Of a stretch of DNA of 46,066 nt, positions 7,897-17,154 are shown piece after piece. Position numbers and translations under genes: made by a program. Position 1 is the first letter of the stretch; every line of letters begins with the position of its first letter. The stretch comes from Desulfobulbaceae bacterium (lineage in GTDB: Bacteria; Desulfobacterota; Desulfobulbia; Desulfobulbales; Desulfocapsaceae), in assembly GCA_024227155.1 (NCBI GenBank), contig JAAELB010001144.1, positions 1-46,066 on the forward strand, in the 5' to 3' direction. The notes beneath the pieces are model-generated. The model saw nothing but the letters and a program-made list of their open reading frames with translations, did no database searches and was not told the origin of the DNA.

Positions 7897-8044
7897 CCAC
7901 CTAACTCAAAACAATGCTAAGTACCGGAGCGATGGGAGAAATTCCCACAATCATCTGTTCCCCTTTGTTTTGCCTTTGTCTTTAGTAAAATTCGGTGTAA
8001 TGAAGTGGTAGTCTAAGAATTAATTCAACCCGGAGGGAGGTCGT

Positions 8045-9070
8045 ATGAAATTTCGTTCGTTGCTGTGTGCGGTTGTTGTTTGTCTGTTGCTTGTTCCTGC
8101 AATGGCTGTAGCCGGTGCAAAATACAAAAAAGAATACAAGATGAGTGTGGTGGTTGGTCCTAAGCTGCCCTGGGGGGCAGGTGCTACTAAATTTGCTGAT
8201 CTGGTCCGTGAGCGTACGGATGGTCGTATTAATATCAAGGTGTACACCTCGTCTTCGTTGATGGCAGGCAAGCAGACCAATGAGTTTTTAATCCATCGCC
8301 AGGGTGTGGCTGAGTTCTGCTTCGCTTCTACCATCAACTGGTCAACCACCATTAAACCCCTTAATGTCTTTAACTTACCGTTCTTCTTTCCTGACTATAA
8401 GGCACTAGATGCAGTGACCCAGGGTGATGTTGGCAAGGATCTCACTGAGATGTTGAAGGCAAAAGGTGTAACCGTTCTTGCCTGGGGTGAGAATGGCTTT
8501 CGGGAGATTACCAACTCCAAACGTGCGATTAAAACCCCTGCCGATCTTGAAGGCTTGAAGGTTCGTGTGGTCGGCACCCCGATTTTTATCGACACCATGA
8601 AAGCACTGGGAGCAAATCCTGTAAATATGAACTGGGGTGATGCCCAGGTAGCATTTCAGCAAGGGGTTGTGGATGGACAGGAAAATCCGGTTGTTGCAAT
8701 TGAAATTCCGGTGAAGATCTGGCAGTTCCATCAGTATGCGACCATTTGGCGCTATGTGATTGATCCGTTGATGCTCACGGTAAACAATAAAGCCATGGCC
8801 AGTTTTACTGCCGAAGATCAGTCGATTATTCGTCAGGCGGCGGTTGAGGCGGCGGATGAACAGCGTTGGATTGTCCGCAAAGGGCTTATTGCTCCAGATT
8901 TGAGTGCGCTTGAGACCTTGCGCCAAAACGGTATGGAAGTGGTTGAGCTTGATGAAAAAGCTCGGTCGGCATTTAGGGCAAAGACCACAGCCGTTTATCA
9001 AAAATGGACAGATGTAATTGGTGCTGATCTTGTAAAAAAAGCTGAAGCTGCGATCGCTGCTTCCCGGTGA
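8045..9070 (+). CDS. TRAP transporter periplasmic substrate-binding protein (DctP family)
   Basis: A 341-residue secreted protein with a clear Sec signal peptide (about residues 1-23, ending A-V-A-G). It captures a substrate in the periplasm and delivers it to the DctQM permease encoded downstream. The family signature G-F-R-E-I-T-N-S-K-R with following P-A-D-L-E-G-L-K-V-R-V is present, including the arginine that normally binds the substrate carboxylate, so an organic acid is likely. The segment D-A-Q-V-A-F-Q-Q-G-V-V-D-G-Q-E-N-P also fits. A strong GGAGGGAGG ribosome site precedes the ATG. A hairpin separates it from the permease genes, which would allow higher expression of the binding protein. 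Confidence 0.95.
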   Translation: MKFRSLLCAVVVCLLLVPAMAVAGAKYKKEYKMSVVVGPKLPWGAGATKFADLVRERTDGRINIKVYTSSSLMAGKQTNEFLIHRQGVAEFCFASTINWSTTIKPLNVFNLPFFFPDYKALDAVTQGDVGKDLTEMLKAKGVTVLAWGENGFREITNSKRAIKTPADLEGLKVRVVGTPIFIDTMKALGANPVNMNWGDAQVAFQQGVVDGQENPVVAIEIPVKIWQFHQYATIWRYVIDPLMLTVNNKAMASFTAEDQSIIRQAAVEAADEQRWIVRKGLIAPDLSALETLRQNGMEVVELDEKARSAFRAKTTAVYQKWTDVIGADLVKKAEAAIAASR

Positions 9071-9084
9071 GTTATACGCTCTGG

Positions 9085-9118
9085 AGTGTTCGTCTATTTT
9101 CAATCCTAGACGAACACT
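9085..9118 (+). terminator. Stem-loop after the DctP gene
   Basis: A 12-base arm AGTGTTCGTCTA (9085-9096) pairs exactly with TAGACGAACACT (9107-9118) around a ten-base loop, followed by an A/T-rich stretch with short T-runs. It is probably a full or partial terminator that lowers permease expression relative to the binding protein. Confidence 0.75.
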
Positions 9119-9413
9119 TATAAATTATTTTTATTTTAGTACCTTAGAGAAAAAGTAATTATAATTAATACTTTAAAGTAACAGACTAGTACACCGTATA
9201 GCTTAAACCTTCTCATTGAAGTCATCCCCGAGGTAGTAATCGGGGATCCAGATAGTTAGTAGCGAACTTCCAGGATGCCCGATAACAGCACTCGGGCATG
9301 ACGGATGAGTCAAAATTGCCACTTTAAGGTTTACACCGCACTAAGTATTTGTCCCGTTTGGCGGGGTAGGTGTATCAAAAGCGTGAAATTTTATCGCTCC
9401 CAGGAGAATTACG
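9119..9413. repeat. Intergenic stretch with a pair of REP-like palindromes
   Basis: No gene is seen in the 343 bp between the DctP and DctQ genes. Two related palindromes occur. One is ATCCCCGA (9224-9231) with TCGGGGAT (9240-9247), flanked by GTC and CCAG. The other is ATGCCCGA (9275-9282) with TCGGGCAT (9292-9299), preceded by CCAGG and followed by GACGG. They carry the same CATCCC...GGGATCCAG theme in opposite orientation, a BIME-like pair. A related pair lies at 30193-30272. The CAGGAGA before 9414 is the ribosome site of the next gene. Confidence 0.7.
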
Positions 9414-9887
9414 TTGTCAACCTTTCGTTGGATCGCCGATCATCTTGAAGAACTGTTGGGCGCATCTTTACTTGCCGTCATGGCCTGTCTTGCCTTTGCA
9501 AACGTCATCACCCGCTATGTCTTTCAATATCCACTGGCATTCACTGAAGAGCTGGAGGTGAACGCTCTGGTGTGGCTGACTATGTTTGGAACTTCATCCG
9601 CTTTTCGCCGGAGAAAACATCTCAGTATGCTTTTTTTTCAGGATAAGCTTTCTGCAAAGACCCGTTATCTTATACAGATTGGCATTGTTGTTCTGTCTGT
9701 TGGTCTGTTTGTAAGTCTGGGGTTTTTAGCTTATCTGCAGCTTATGGATGAACGGTTTCTGGAAATCACCTCCGAGTCACTTGGCCTGCCCCAATGGCTT
9801 TACACGGTGGGGATTCCAATTGGCTGCGTTATGGTTGTTTTCAGGATTTTACAGGCCGCAGTTATCGATCTGAGAAGGAGGGCGTAA
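9414..9887 (+). CDS. TRAP transporter small permease (DctQ family)
   Basis: A 157-residue inner-membrane protein with four predicted helices. The family pattern N-V-I-T-R-Y-V-F-Q-Y-P-L-A-F-T-E-E-L-E (about residues 31-49) is present, followed by R-R-R-K-H-L-S-M in the cytoplasmic loop. It is the small subunit of the TRAP permease. The start is a TTG at 9414, supported by CAGGAGA at normal spacing and by the reading frame; no ATG is near. One base separates its stop from the DctM start, so the two are translated together. Confidence 0.93.
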   Translation: MSTFRWIADHLEELLGASLLAVMACLAFANVITRYVFQYPLAFTEELEVNALVWLTMFGTSSAFRRRKHLSMLFFQDKLSAKTRYLIQIGIVVLSVGLFVSLGFLAYLQLMDERFLEITSESLGLPQWLYTVGIPIGCVMVVFRILQAAVIDLRRRA

Positions 9888-9888
9888 G

Positions 9889-11169
9889 ATGGGAGTTGCT
9901 CTCTTTTTAGGTTTTTTCCTATTACTGCTTCTTGGAGTGCCTATTGCGGTTTCCATTGCGGTGCCGGCTTTTCTGGTGATCTGGGGGGGAGATCTTGGAA
10001 CCCCTGTTATCGCGCCTAATTTTTTTGCAGGAATTGCCAAATTTCCACTCCTTGCCATTCCTCTCTTTATCCTTGCTGGCTTCATTTTAGAGCGGTGCGG
10101 TATTTCCCAGCGAATTATTCGTTTTGCCAATATCCTGGTGGGGAGGCGTAGAGGCGGGCTTGCCATTGTGGCCATTGGAGTGTGTGTCTTTTTTGGTGGT
10201 GTTTCCGGCTCCGGTCCGGCGGATTCAGCTGCAATTGGCGCAATTCTCATCCCAGCGATGTTTGCTCAAGGCTACAGTCGTGGCTATAGCGCAGCCTTGA
10301 TTGCTGCTGCCGGTTCAACAGCAATTATAGTGCCCCCCTCCATAGCTCTGATCATCTATGGTGCTATAACCAACACCTCCGTCCCTGCTCTCTTTGCAGC
10401 AGGTGCCGTCCCCGGCTTTCTTGCCGGGATGTCACTGTTGATTCCTGCCATATGGATAGCTAGAAAAAGAGGGTACGGCTCCGAGCAGGAAGGAGAGGAG
10501 GAGATAACCATGGCTCAGTCTTTCAAGGAGGCATTTTGGGGGCTCCTTGCTCCGGTTATTATTCTGGGTGGACTGTATGGTGGTATTTTTACCCCAACAG
10601 AAGCGGCTGTCGTTGCAGTTTTTTACAGCTTGCTACTGGGTTTGGTTATTTATCGTTCCCTTACATTCAAATCCCTGTACGGGATTCTGGTGGATGCCAG
10701 TGAGGCCTCAGCTATTGTTTTACTTATAGTCGCATTTGCAGGTCTTTTTTCCTGGGCGGGTTCAACGGTGGGCATTCTAGATTCATTGGCCGGACTGCTG
10801 ATGGGAACCAGTAGTAATGAGTGGGTGGTGCTGTTTCTGATCAATCTGCTTATTTTTGCTGGTGGTATGTTGATAGATGCAATCTCTATCTTTTATATTT
10901 TCTTACCAATTTTCCTGCCGATAATGGAGCTCTACGGCTGGGATCCGGTCTGGTTTGGAGTAATGATGACCCTTAACCTTGCGATCGGTCAATTTACCCC
11001 TCCGGTAGCAGTAAATCTTTATGTGACGACACAACTTGCAAATATTCGCCTGGAAGAGACCTTTAAGGCGGTATGGCCAATGGTGATAGCCATGCTGGTG
11101 GCTCTTGTAGTCGTTGTTGCCTTTCCATCACTGTCTCTTTATATTCCGAAATTCTTTGGTCTTATGTAA
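9889..11169 (+). CDS. TRAP transporter large permease (DctM family)
   Basis: A 426-residue inner-membrane protein with about 11-12 helices, the ion-coupled transport subunit of the tripartite system. Typical segments are A-I-P-L-F-I-L-A-G, F-F-G-G-V-S-G-S-G-P-A-D-S-A-A-I-G (about residues 102-118), P-P-S-I-A-L-I-I-Y-G and F-T-P-T-E-A-A-V-V-A. It starts one base after the DctQ stop, with AAGGAGG inside the DctQ end. The M24 peptidase gene follows 10 bp downstream, so the peptidase and the exporter after it may be part of the same operon. Confidence 0.95.
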   Translation: MGVALFLGFFLLLLLGVPIAVSIAVPAFLVIWGGDLGTPVIAPNFFAGIAKFPLLAIPLFILAGFILERCGISQRIIRFANILVGRRRGGLAIVAIGVCVFFGGVSGSGPADSAAIGAILIPAMFAQGYSRGYSAALIAAAGSTAIIVPPSIALIIYGAITNTSVPALFAAGAVPGFLAGMSLLIPAIWIARKRGYGSEQEGEEEITMAQSFKEAFWGLLAPVIILGGLYGGIFTPTEAAVVAVFYSLLLGLVIYRSLTFKSLYGILVDASEASAIVLLIVAFAGLFSWAGSTVGILDSLAGLLMGTSSNEWVVLFLINLLIFAGGMLIDAISIFYIFLPIFLPIMELYGWDPVWFGVMMTLNLAIGQFTPPVAVNLYVTTQLANIRLEETFKAVWPMVIAMLVALVVVVAFPSLSLYIPKFFGLM

Positions 11170-11179
11170 GGAAAAAAAT

Positions 11180-12301
11180 ATGTCTACTACCCACGTAACA
11201 ACACGCATAGCCACACTTGTGAAAAATATGGAAGAACATGGCTTTGCTGGTATGGCCGTCAACGCCGGACCTAGTCTAACTTATCTCACCGGTCTGCATT
11301 TTCATCTTATGGAAAGACCGGTGGTGTTTGTTTTTACCCCTGCGTCACCAGTAACAATAATACTTCCGGAACTTGAGCGGGCTAAATTGACTGGACTGCC
11401 ATTCCCGGCCAGCGTATACCCCTATGGCGAAGATCCTGGTGGTTGGGAGAATATTTTCAAAGAAGCCCTGGAGGCTATAGGTTTAAGCGGGGCAAAGATC
11501 GGAGTTGAACCACGTCAGTTACGACTCCTTGAGTATAAACTTTTACGTGGTGCATGTCAGGATGTGCAGTTTACAGATGGTTCTTCACTGGTAGCAGGAC
11601 CTCGGTCGATAAAGGATGATGATGAGCTTTTGCTGATGCGTCAGGCTGTGATGATTGCAGAGGATGCACTGGAGGAGACACTGCTCAAGGTGAAAATCGG
11701 AGTGAGTGAAAAAGAGATAGCATCAGAGCTTTTTCTACAGCTCATTGGTCATGGCTCAGAAACATCGCTACCGTTTTCTCCAATAGTTGCTGCGGGCCCC
11801 AACGGAGCGAATCCCCATGCAAAACCCTCCGGTAGAAAATTGCAGGAGGGAGATCTGCTGGTGATCGATTGGGGTGCAAGTTTTGGTGGATACGCATCTG
11901 ATCTCACGCGGACCTTTGGTGTGGGCAAACTCGATGCGGAGTCGGAGAAGATTCATCATCTTGTGCAGCGGGCGAATGAGGCGGGTAGACTTGCTGGAAA
12001 GCCAGGTGTGACCTGCGATTTTGTAGATAGTACTACGAGAAATGTGATTGAGCAGGGAGGGTATGGCCAACACTTTACCCATCGAACCGGACACGGAATT
12101 GGTATGGAGTGCCACGAAGAGCCCTACATAAGAAACGAGAATAATCAGCAGTTGCAGGCTGGGATGACCTATACCATCGAACCGGGGATATATCTCCCGG
12201 GGAAAAACGGGGTGCGTATTGAAGATGATGTTGTTGTCACTTTAACAGGTGCAGAGTCTCTTTCCACCATGAGCCGTAAAATTCGTTACGTTGGCGCATA
12301 G
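11180..12301 (+). CDS. Xaa-Pro aminopeptidase-like M24 metallopeptidase
   Basis: A 373-residue cytoplasmic protein with a creatinase-type N-terminal domain (about residues 10-135) and a pita-bread M24 domain (about 145-370). The five expected metal ligands are visible: Asp230 (V-I-D-W-G-A-S), Asp241 (A-S-D-L-T-R-T-F), His305 (H-R-T-G-H-G-I-G), Glu334 (T-I-E-P-G-I-Y) and Glu348 (R-I-E-D-D-V). It would cleave X-Pro peptide bonds or a related amide. The ATG at 11180 follows TAAGGAAAA; the frame is open further upstream inside the DctM gene but without a ribosome site. Linkage to a TRAP system suggests work on an imported compound, which is an inference. Confidence 0.92.
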   Translation: MSTTHVTTRIATLVKNMEEHGFAGMAVNAGPSLTYLTGLHFHLMERPVVFVFTPASPVTIILPELERAKLTGLPFPASVYPYGEDPGGWENIFKEALEAIGLSGAKIGVEPRQLRLLEYKLLRGACQDVQFTDGSSLVAGPRSIKDDDELLLMRQAVMIAEDALEETLLKVKIGVSEKEIASELFLQLIGHGSETSLPFSPIVAAGPNGANPHAKPSGRKLQEGDLLVIDWGASFGGYASDLTRTFGVGKLDAESEKIHHLVQRANEAGRLAGKPGVTCDFVDSTTRNVIEQGGYGQHFTHRTGHGIGMECHEEPYIRNENNQQLQAGMTYTIEPGIYLPGKNGVRIEDDVVVTLTGAESLSTMSRKIRYVGA

Positions 12302-13101
12302 TGATGATAACGACAATTTTGCTCTACTGTGGTGTTGGTGGTATTGCTGGGATACTTGCGGGGCTTTTTGGCATCGGTGGGGGACTGGTAATAGTGCCCA
12401 TGCTGCTCTATGTGTTTTCTTTAATGAATATTCCAGTGGAACTGACCATGCATCTGGCGCTGGCGACCTCCATGGCCAGTATTATGTTCACCTCGGTTTC
12501 AAGTTTTTGGGCCCACCATAAGCGTGGGGCCGTCCACTGGGACGTTGTTAAGAAGATTGTTTTTGGAATCTTGAGCGGTACCTTTTTGGGGGCCTGTTTT
12601 GCCTCATCCATGTCCACATCGGTGCTGAAGGTCTTTTTTGTCTTCTTTCTCTATTTTGTTGCGACTCAACTTCTACTCAATAAAAAGCCAAAACCGGGGC
12701 GTGAACTTCCCGGGTTTTCCGGCATGTTTGCCACTGGTAATGTTATTGGTGGCATTTCAAGTCTGGTAGGAATTGGGGGGGGAACACTGTCTGTGCCCTT
12801 TATGTTATGGTGCAATATTAATGCTCACCATGCCATCGGCACGTCCGCTGCCATTGGCCTTCCAATAGCCGTTGCCGGAACTGTGGGCTATATCTTTAGT
12901 GGCTGGGGGGTTACAACTCTTCCTGACTATTCGCTGGGCTATGTTTACTTTCCTGCGTTGCTTGGTATCGCAGCCGTGAGTATTCTCACGGCACCTCTCG
13001 GGGTGAGATTGGCACACAGCCTGCCTGTGGCGCGTTTGAAACGTATTTTTTCTCTACTGCTCTATGTTGTGGCGACGAAAATGTTGCTGGGAGTACTATA
13101 G
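12301..13101 (+). CDS. TauE/SafE (TSUP) family membrane transporter
   Basis: A 266-residue protein with about eight helices arranged as two repeats. Each repeat has the family's glycine-rich hairpin: G-V-G-G-I-A-G-I-L-A-G-L-F-G-I-G-G-G (residues 10-27) and S-S-L-V-G-I-G-G-G-T-L-S-V-P-F in the second half. TSUP proteins export or import organosulfur or organic anions. The GTG at 12301 shares its G with the peptidase's TAG stop; an ATG follows at once at 12304. This tight join suggests co-translation with the peptidase. Substrate cannot be told from sequence. Confidence 0.9.
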   Translation: MMITTILLYCGVGGIAGILAGLFGIGGGLVIVPMLLYVFSLMNIPVELTMHLALATSMASIMFTSVSSFWAHHKRGAVHWDVVKKIVFGILSGTFLGACFASSMSTSVLKVFFVFFLYFVATQLLLNKKPKPGRELPGFSGMFATGNVIGGISSLVGIGGGTLSVPFMLWCNINAHHAIGTSAAIGLPIAVAGTVGYIFSGWGVTTLPDYSLGYVYFPALLGIAAVSILTAPLGVRLAHSLPVARLKRIFSLLLYVVATKMLLGVL

Positions 13102-13148
13102 TGGCGTAGAAATTATCCCGTCTTGTTTTTCGTCTATCGGGGTTAGGC

Positions 13149-13799
13149 TTACAGCTTTTCATGAGAAATCCCAGTTATAGCGCCGTGGCATTTACATGCT
13201 GTTCCAATAAGTAATGGCATGTCGCTACGTGAACGGGCACTTTGCAACAGAGTCCACAGATCATCCGGCAGAAAACCTCCCACCCCGGGTGCGAACTGAC
13301 GACTTCTGATAATTACCGGAGAAAAATCCCTGTAGCTCATTTCCTCCAGGATCTCAAAGAGTGGTTGAGGCCGTTTTTTACGGGTAAAACTGCACAATTC
13401 GTCTGGCTCCAAACAGTTTGACGGACAGAGGAAATCCGCATGGGAGATAACCGCATTGTCAGGATTTAAACGAATGGGATTTGGCAGCTGACCAAGAAGA
13501 GTATCCGGGAGTGTTACTGGCTGGACTGTCCTTGAGTCAGCCGATAGTTTTTTCTTGAGCCATTCTGCCGCCAGGTGAAGCGGCAATGCGGGAATAACCA
13601 TGGAAACCGCTGCATCGGCGGTGAACTGCTTAGTCAGCCAGGTAACTGCATCCTCGCAGACATGGTGGACATCTGCTGGTAGATCGTGGCTTGCCTGCTT
13701 GTCTACGACGATAATGGTTGCCTCGGCATCTTTTTGTCGTAATTGTTGACAGGCGTGTCTACCAAACTGTCCTCCGCCAAGCACCCATACTGTGTCCAT
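13149..13799 (-). CDS. Rossmann-fold protein with conserved-looking cysteines, unknown function
   Basis: A 216-residue protein. The N-terminus is a dinucleotide-binding-type strand-loop (V-W-V-L-G-G-G-Q-F-G-R-H-A, residues 4-16), with I-I-V-V-D-K at the end of the second strand as in NAD-binding TrkA-N/KTN-like domains. The rest is not recognised. It has a cysteine pair in F-L-C-P-S-N-C, a R-Q-F-A-P-G-V-G-G-F segment and G-T-A-C-K-C-H-G-A near the C-terminus, which could bind a metal or Fe-S cluster. It starts 10 bp after the helicase gene on the same strand and is probably the last gene of that operon. Confidence 0.7.
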   Translation of the reverse strand: MDTVWVLGGGQFGRHACQQLRQKDAEATIIVVDKQASHDLPADVHHVCEDAVTWLTKQFTADAAVSMVIPALPLHLAAEWLKKKLSADSRTVQPVTLPDTLLGQLPNPIRLNPDNAVISHADFLCPSNCLEPDELCSFTRKKRPQPLFEILEEMSYRDFSPVIIRSRQFAPGVGGFLPDDLWTLLQSARSRSDMPLLIGTACKCHGAITGISHEKL

Positions 13800-13809
13800 G
13801 TTGAGACTC

Positions 13810-16284
13810 CTAGGTCGAACTAAATTTCAGGTGGGCCTGGACAAATTTTATCTCACTATAACTATAATCAGGACCTAAGGCAGCCTTGATTTCAGAGAGA
13901 TTCTTGCCTTTACCTCGCAGGAGCTGTTCTTCTATTTCACTCTGTCTGGCGGAGTTGACAAATTTTTGCAGGTCGATTTCACCCTTTGCAATAAAGTAGG
14001 CGAGATGGGACTCGATGGTTTGCACGGTGAGACCCCGCTCTTTTGCAATCTCTGTTGCTTCCATCCCCTTTTTGAAAAGTTTGTAGCTCTCCTGCTTGGT
14101 ATTAATCTTGATCTTTTTCTCCTTGGCCGGAGGGGATGCGGGGTAATCCGGTAACTGCTGCGGTGTTGGTAAATGAACCTCCTCTATACCGTGTTTCTTG
14201 CGATAGCTCCTGACCATCTCCACCAGCTCATCCCCATATCGGTCAGCGAGTTTGTTGCCGATGCCTTTAATTTTCATCAGTTCAGGGATTGAGGACGGCA
14301 GATTGACAACGATCTGGATCATTGTTTTCTGGTGCATGACCTGGAAGGGAGTGAGGTTTTCACCTTTGGACTTTTTTGTTCTCCATTTTTTCAGACTGTC
14401 GTACAGTTTTGGGTGTTCGACATCCATTTCTGTATAGACAGTGGAGGTTTTTTGTATTGGTTTGGGTTTTGATATAATTTCAGCAGAAGAGATTGCTTTG
14501 ATGTAGGCAGAGCTGTTAAAGCCATTGGCGCAGCAATTGACTGCAGCAAGTTTGACCCCTGTCTCTTCCTGCAGTTGGCTGATCAGTCTTTTGGCCTTTT
14601 TTCGAATCTCTTTGTTGTCGGTTTCCGCCTCAAGAACAGGGATTACTTTTGTCAGATTTTTCGATAGTTTTTCATTAAAATAGTGGGATGCTTTTTTGAC
14701 ACGTTCCTCTATGACCGGATCATCGGCGGGCAGGATTGTATCATTGAAAAGCCCCCGGAGCTGCTGAATAAAGTTGAACCCTACCTTGGTAATATCTGTA
14801 ATCGTCGTCTGCTGGAGATCGATGAGGTTGCCAGCCCCCTTTATGTGAAGTAAATCCCCGCTGCTCTCAGCTATTGCAACCAGTCTACTAAGCAAATATT
14901 GCAATCGTTTGAAGTCGAAACAGTCGATTATCAAGCCTTGCTGGTAGCGAATTTTTGCAGCTGCTAATTTTTCAGCCGTTGGCAGATTCTGTCCAGCATG
15001 TTCGGTGAACTGTAAAACGGTACGGTCCGTTTTAACGCCGCTTTGGGAAAGAGGTGAACTCAGCACCATACCTTCAAGGGTACGGCAGCGGCTGAGGGCG
15101 ACATACACCTGACCATGGGCAAAGGCGGCCTGGGCGTCTATAATGGCGTGTTCGAAGGTGAGCCCCTGGCTTTTATGTATGGTAATGGCCCAGGCTAGTT
15201 TGAGCGGATACTGGACGAATGCACCGATCTTGTTTTCACTCACTTCCATTGTTTCCTGGTCAAGGGAGTATTCGATATTTTCCCAGGTGGCTGGTTCAAC
15301 CATTATTTCTTCAGGGTCGTCTGGACACTTGATGTAAATTTTTTCCCCGGAGATTTTGGTTATTTTACCGATTTTGCCATTGAAATAACGCTTTTCATGG
15401 GATGAATCGTTACGAACAAACATCACCTGGGAATCAATTTTTAGTTCAAGGGCTGGGGGCGTTGGATAGGAATGTTCCGGGAAATCCCCCTCTATTTCTG
15501 CATTGAAGCGCCAAATTTTTTTTGACAACTGCTTGAGTCTAGATTCATTGATTGAGTCAGCATTTCTATTGTGGGTGCAGAGGGTGATATATCCGCTTTT
15601 TTTGGCTGCTTTTTCCTGAAAACTGGCGTCATGCCTGGTGTTGAGGGCTGCCAGACTTTCTCGGTCCAACTTGTTGTCACGAACGCGGTTGAGCAGGTTG
15701 ATAAAATGGCTGTCCGCCTGCCGGTAAATGTGCTGGAGTTCAATGGATATCAGCTCTGTCTTGCCAAGAGCTTTTGAGCTGAAGAAGTATGGCGAGTCGT
15801 AGTAGGGTCCCAGAATACGCCAGTCTTCGTTTTTTACCACCGGGGCAAGTTGGTGTAAATCGCCTATAAGGAGTAACTGGACGCCGCCAAAAGGAAGGTT
15901 CGAGCGTCGATACCGTCTCAGCACACTGTCAATACCATCCAACAGATCGGCTCGGACCATGCTTATTTCATCAATGACCAGGAGATCTAAGCTCTTGATC
16001 AGATTGATCTTTTTACGGTTGAATTTATGCTGGCGTGTGCTTTCGCTTCCAGGGATAAAGGGTCCAAAGGGCATCTGGAAAAATGAGTGCAGGGTGACAC
16101 CCCCTGCATTGATGGCAGCAACCCCGGTGGGTGCCGTAATCACCATTCTTTTATTGCAGTCCTTTTTAATGTTGTGGAGAAAGGTAGTTTTGCCCGTTCC
16201 GGCTTTACCGGTGAGAAAGACATTACAACCGGTTTCCCGAACAAACTCATGCCCAAGCTGCAGTTCAGGATTATCTCTGCTCAT
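13810..16284 (-). CDS. Pif1/RecD-like SF1 DNA helicase with HRDC and C-terminal HTH domains
   Basis: An 824-residue ATP-dependent helicase. Walker A is G-K-A-G-T-G-K-T-T (residues 26-34), Walker B is V-I-D-E-I-S-M-V (103-110), with A-P-T-G-V-A-A-I-N-A (51-60) and a UvrD-C-like I-T-I-H-K-S-Q-G-L-T-F (367-377) leading to V-A-L-S-R-C. These match the Pif1 group. An HRDC-like domain lies at about 625-700 and a helix-turn-helix (HTH_40-like) domain at about 731-824 with A-T-E-I-A-K-E-R-G-L-T-V-Q-T-I. Such proteins likely handle replication forks or structured DNA. Its ATG overlaps the TGA of the UPF0149 gene (ATGA), so the two are coupled. Confidence 0.92.
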   Translation of the reverse strand: MSRDNPELQLGHEFVRETGCNVFLTGKAGTGKTTFLHNIKKDCNKRMVITAPTGVAAINAGGVTLHSFFQMPFGPFIPGSESTRQHKFNRKKINLIKSLDLLVIDEISMVRADLLDGIDSVLRRYRRSNLPFGGVQLLLIGDLHQLAPVVKNEDWRILGPYYDSPYFFSSKALGKTELISIELQHIYRQADSHFINLLNRVRDNKLDRESLAALNTRHDASFQEKAAKKSGYITLCTHNRNADSINESRLKQLSKKIWRFNAEIEGDFPEHSYPTPPALELKIDSQVMFVRNDSSHEKRYFNGKIGKITKISGEKIYIKCPDDPEEIMVEPATWENIEYSLDQETMEVSENKIGAFVQYPLKLAWAITIHKSQGLTFEHAIIDAQAAFAHGQVYVALSRCRTLEGMVLSSPLSQSGVKTDRTVLQFTEHAGQNLPTAEKLAAAKIRYQQGLIIDCFDFKRLQYLLSRLVAIAESSGDLLHIKGAGNLIDLQQTTITDITKVGFNFIQQLRGLFNDTILPADDPVIEERVKKASHYFNEKLSKNLTKVIPVLEAETDNKEIRKKAKRLISQLQEETGVKLAAVNCCANGFNSSAYIKAISSAEIISKPKPIQKTSTVYTEMDVEHPKLYDSLKKWRTKKSKGENLTPFQVMHQKTMIQIVVNLPSSIPELMKIKGIGNKLADRYGDELVEMVRSYRKKHGIEEVHLPTPQQLPDYPASPPAKEKKIKINTKQESYKLFKKGMEATEIAKERGLTVQTIESHLAYFIAKGEIDLQKFVNSARQSEIEEQLLRGKGKNLSEIKAALGPDYSYSEIKFVQAHLKFSST

Positions 16285-16988
16285 TTTTTTGGCTTAGAAA
16301 AGTCTACTTTAATTACATTGTTTTTGTTTGATCCATGTCTCTTTTTCAGCGTACCATTTTCTTGCAGGTTTTTTGCATGATCCATAAGTGTCTGGATGGA
16401 CAGTGGCAATGAGGCGAGAAGAAACATCTGAATCTCCAGTTCACGGTCCTGGGAATTAGCCTCACCTTCTGGAAATACCTCTTTAAAAATTTCATCAGGA
16501 AGCTGCTCAAAGAATTCTATAGCCTCCATGGGCTCGACAAGACCCTGGACTGTCATTAAGCTGTGGTAGAGCTCCTGTTTTTTTCTCTCAAGCATCCCAG
16601 GGTGCTCCTCCGGGTCCCATAGGTCTTCACGTAGCGCAATGGCCTCTTCAAAGCCTGAGACCCATTCATAAAGTTCCTCCAGAGATTCACCTTCTAATTG
16701 CTGTATATCAAAGGGGAACAGCAGCTTATCGTCGTGGAAGTTATTAGTGAATTTGTTGTAAAGCTGAATGAGGCTATCACTCATTTCACCGAGCTGTTCC
16801 GTATCCTCAAAGTCGGGCATGTCATCTCCGAAAATGACGGGGATCCACTCACTTGGCTGGATGTTTTGGGGGGTTATGGCGAGGCCAAAAATGAAACCCG
16901 TAAGTTCATTGAGGGTGAAGGTGTGTTCTGGTTCCGGGGCGAGTAAGAGGAATTTTAGGAGTTTTTTGGATTCTTTTTGTGTCAGCAT
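16281..16988 (-). CDS. UPF0149 (YgfB/YecA-like) family protein
   Basis: A 235-residue acidic protein. The L-N-E-L-T-G-F-I-F-G-L-A-I-T-P segment followed by P-S-E-W-I-P-V-I-F-G-D-D matches the N-terminal fold of UPF0149 proteins. The usual C-terminal SEC-C zinc motif of YecA is missing; a basic tail (K-K-R-H-G-S-N-K) takes its place. The ATG at 16988 is chosen because the frame upstream begins only with TTG and GTG; no strong ribosome site is seen. The gene is first in a unit with a Pif1-like helicase, with which it overlaps by four bases. Function unknown. Confidence 0.8.
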   Translation of the reverse strand: MLTQKESKKLLKFLLLAPEPEHTFTLNELTGFIFGLAITPQNIQPSEWIPVIFGDDMPDFEDTEQLGEMSDSLIQLYNKFTNNFHDDKLLFPFDIQQLEGESLEELYEWVSGFEEAIALREDLWDPEEHPGMLERKKQELYHSLMTVQGLVEPMEAIEFFEQLPDEIFKEVFPEGEANSQDRELEIQMFLLASLPLSIQTLMDHAKNLQENGTLKKRHGSNKNNVIKVDFSKPKK

Positions 16989-17154
16989 CGGTTTTGTATA
17001 TTCAAGGTTAAGTGAGCCGCTTGGCTGTAGATAATATAATAACACCAATAGTCAAAAAAAGAGTGTAAGGAAAGGGAAATTTGCTATTCAGAACAAACTG
17101 GCTTATATCTGAAAGAGACCTTATCCGCTACTGGAAGTTTTGCACAGGATCCCA

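Noticed and set aside
8405-9103. 232-codon frame antisense to the DctP gene
   Set aside because: It is the mirror of a clearly coding gene and shows no family features; the same applies to the long antisense frames at 33194-33775, 33378-34019 and 40914-41450.
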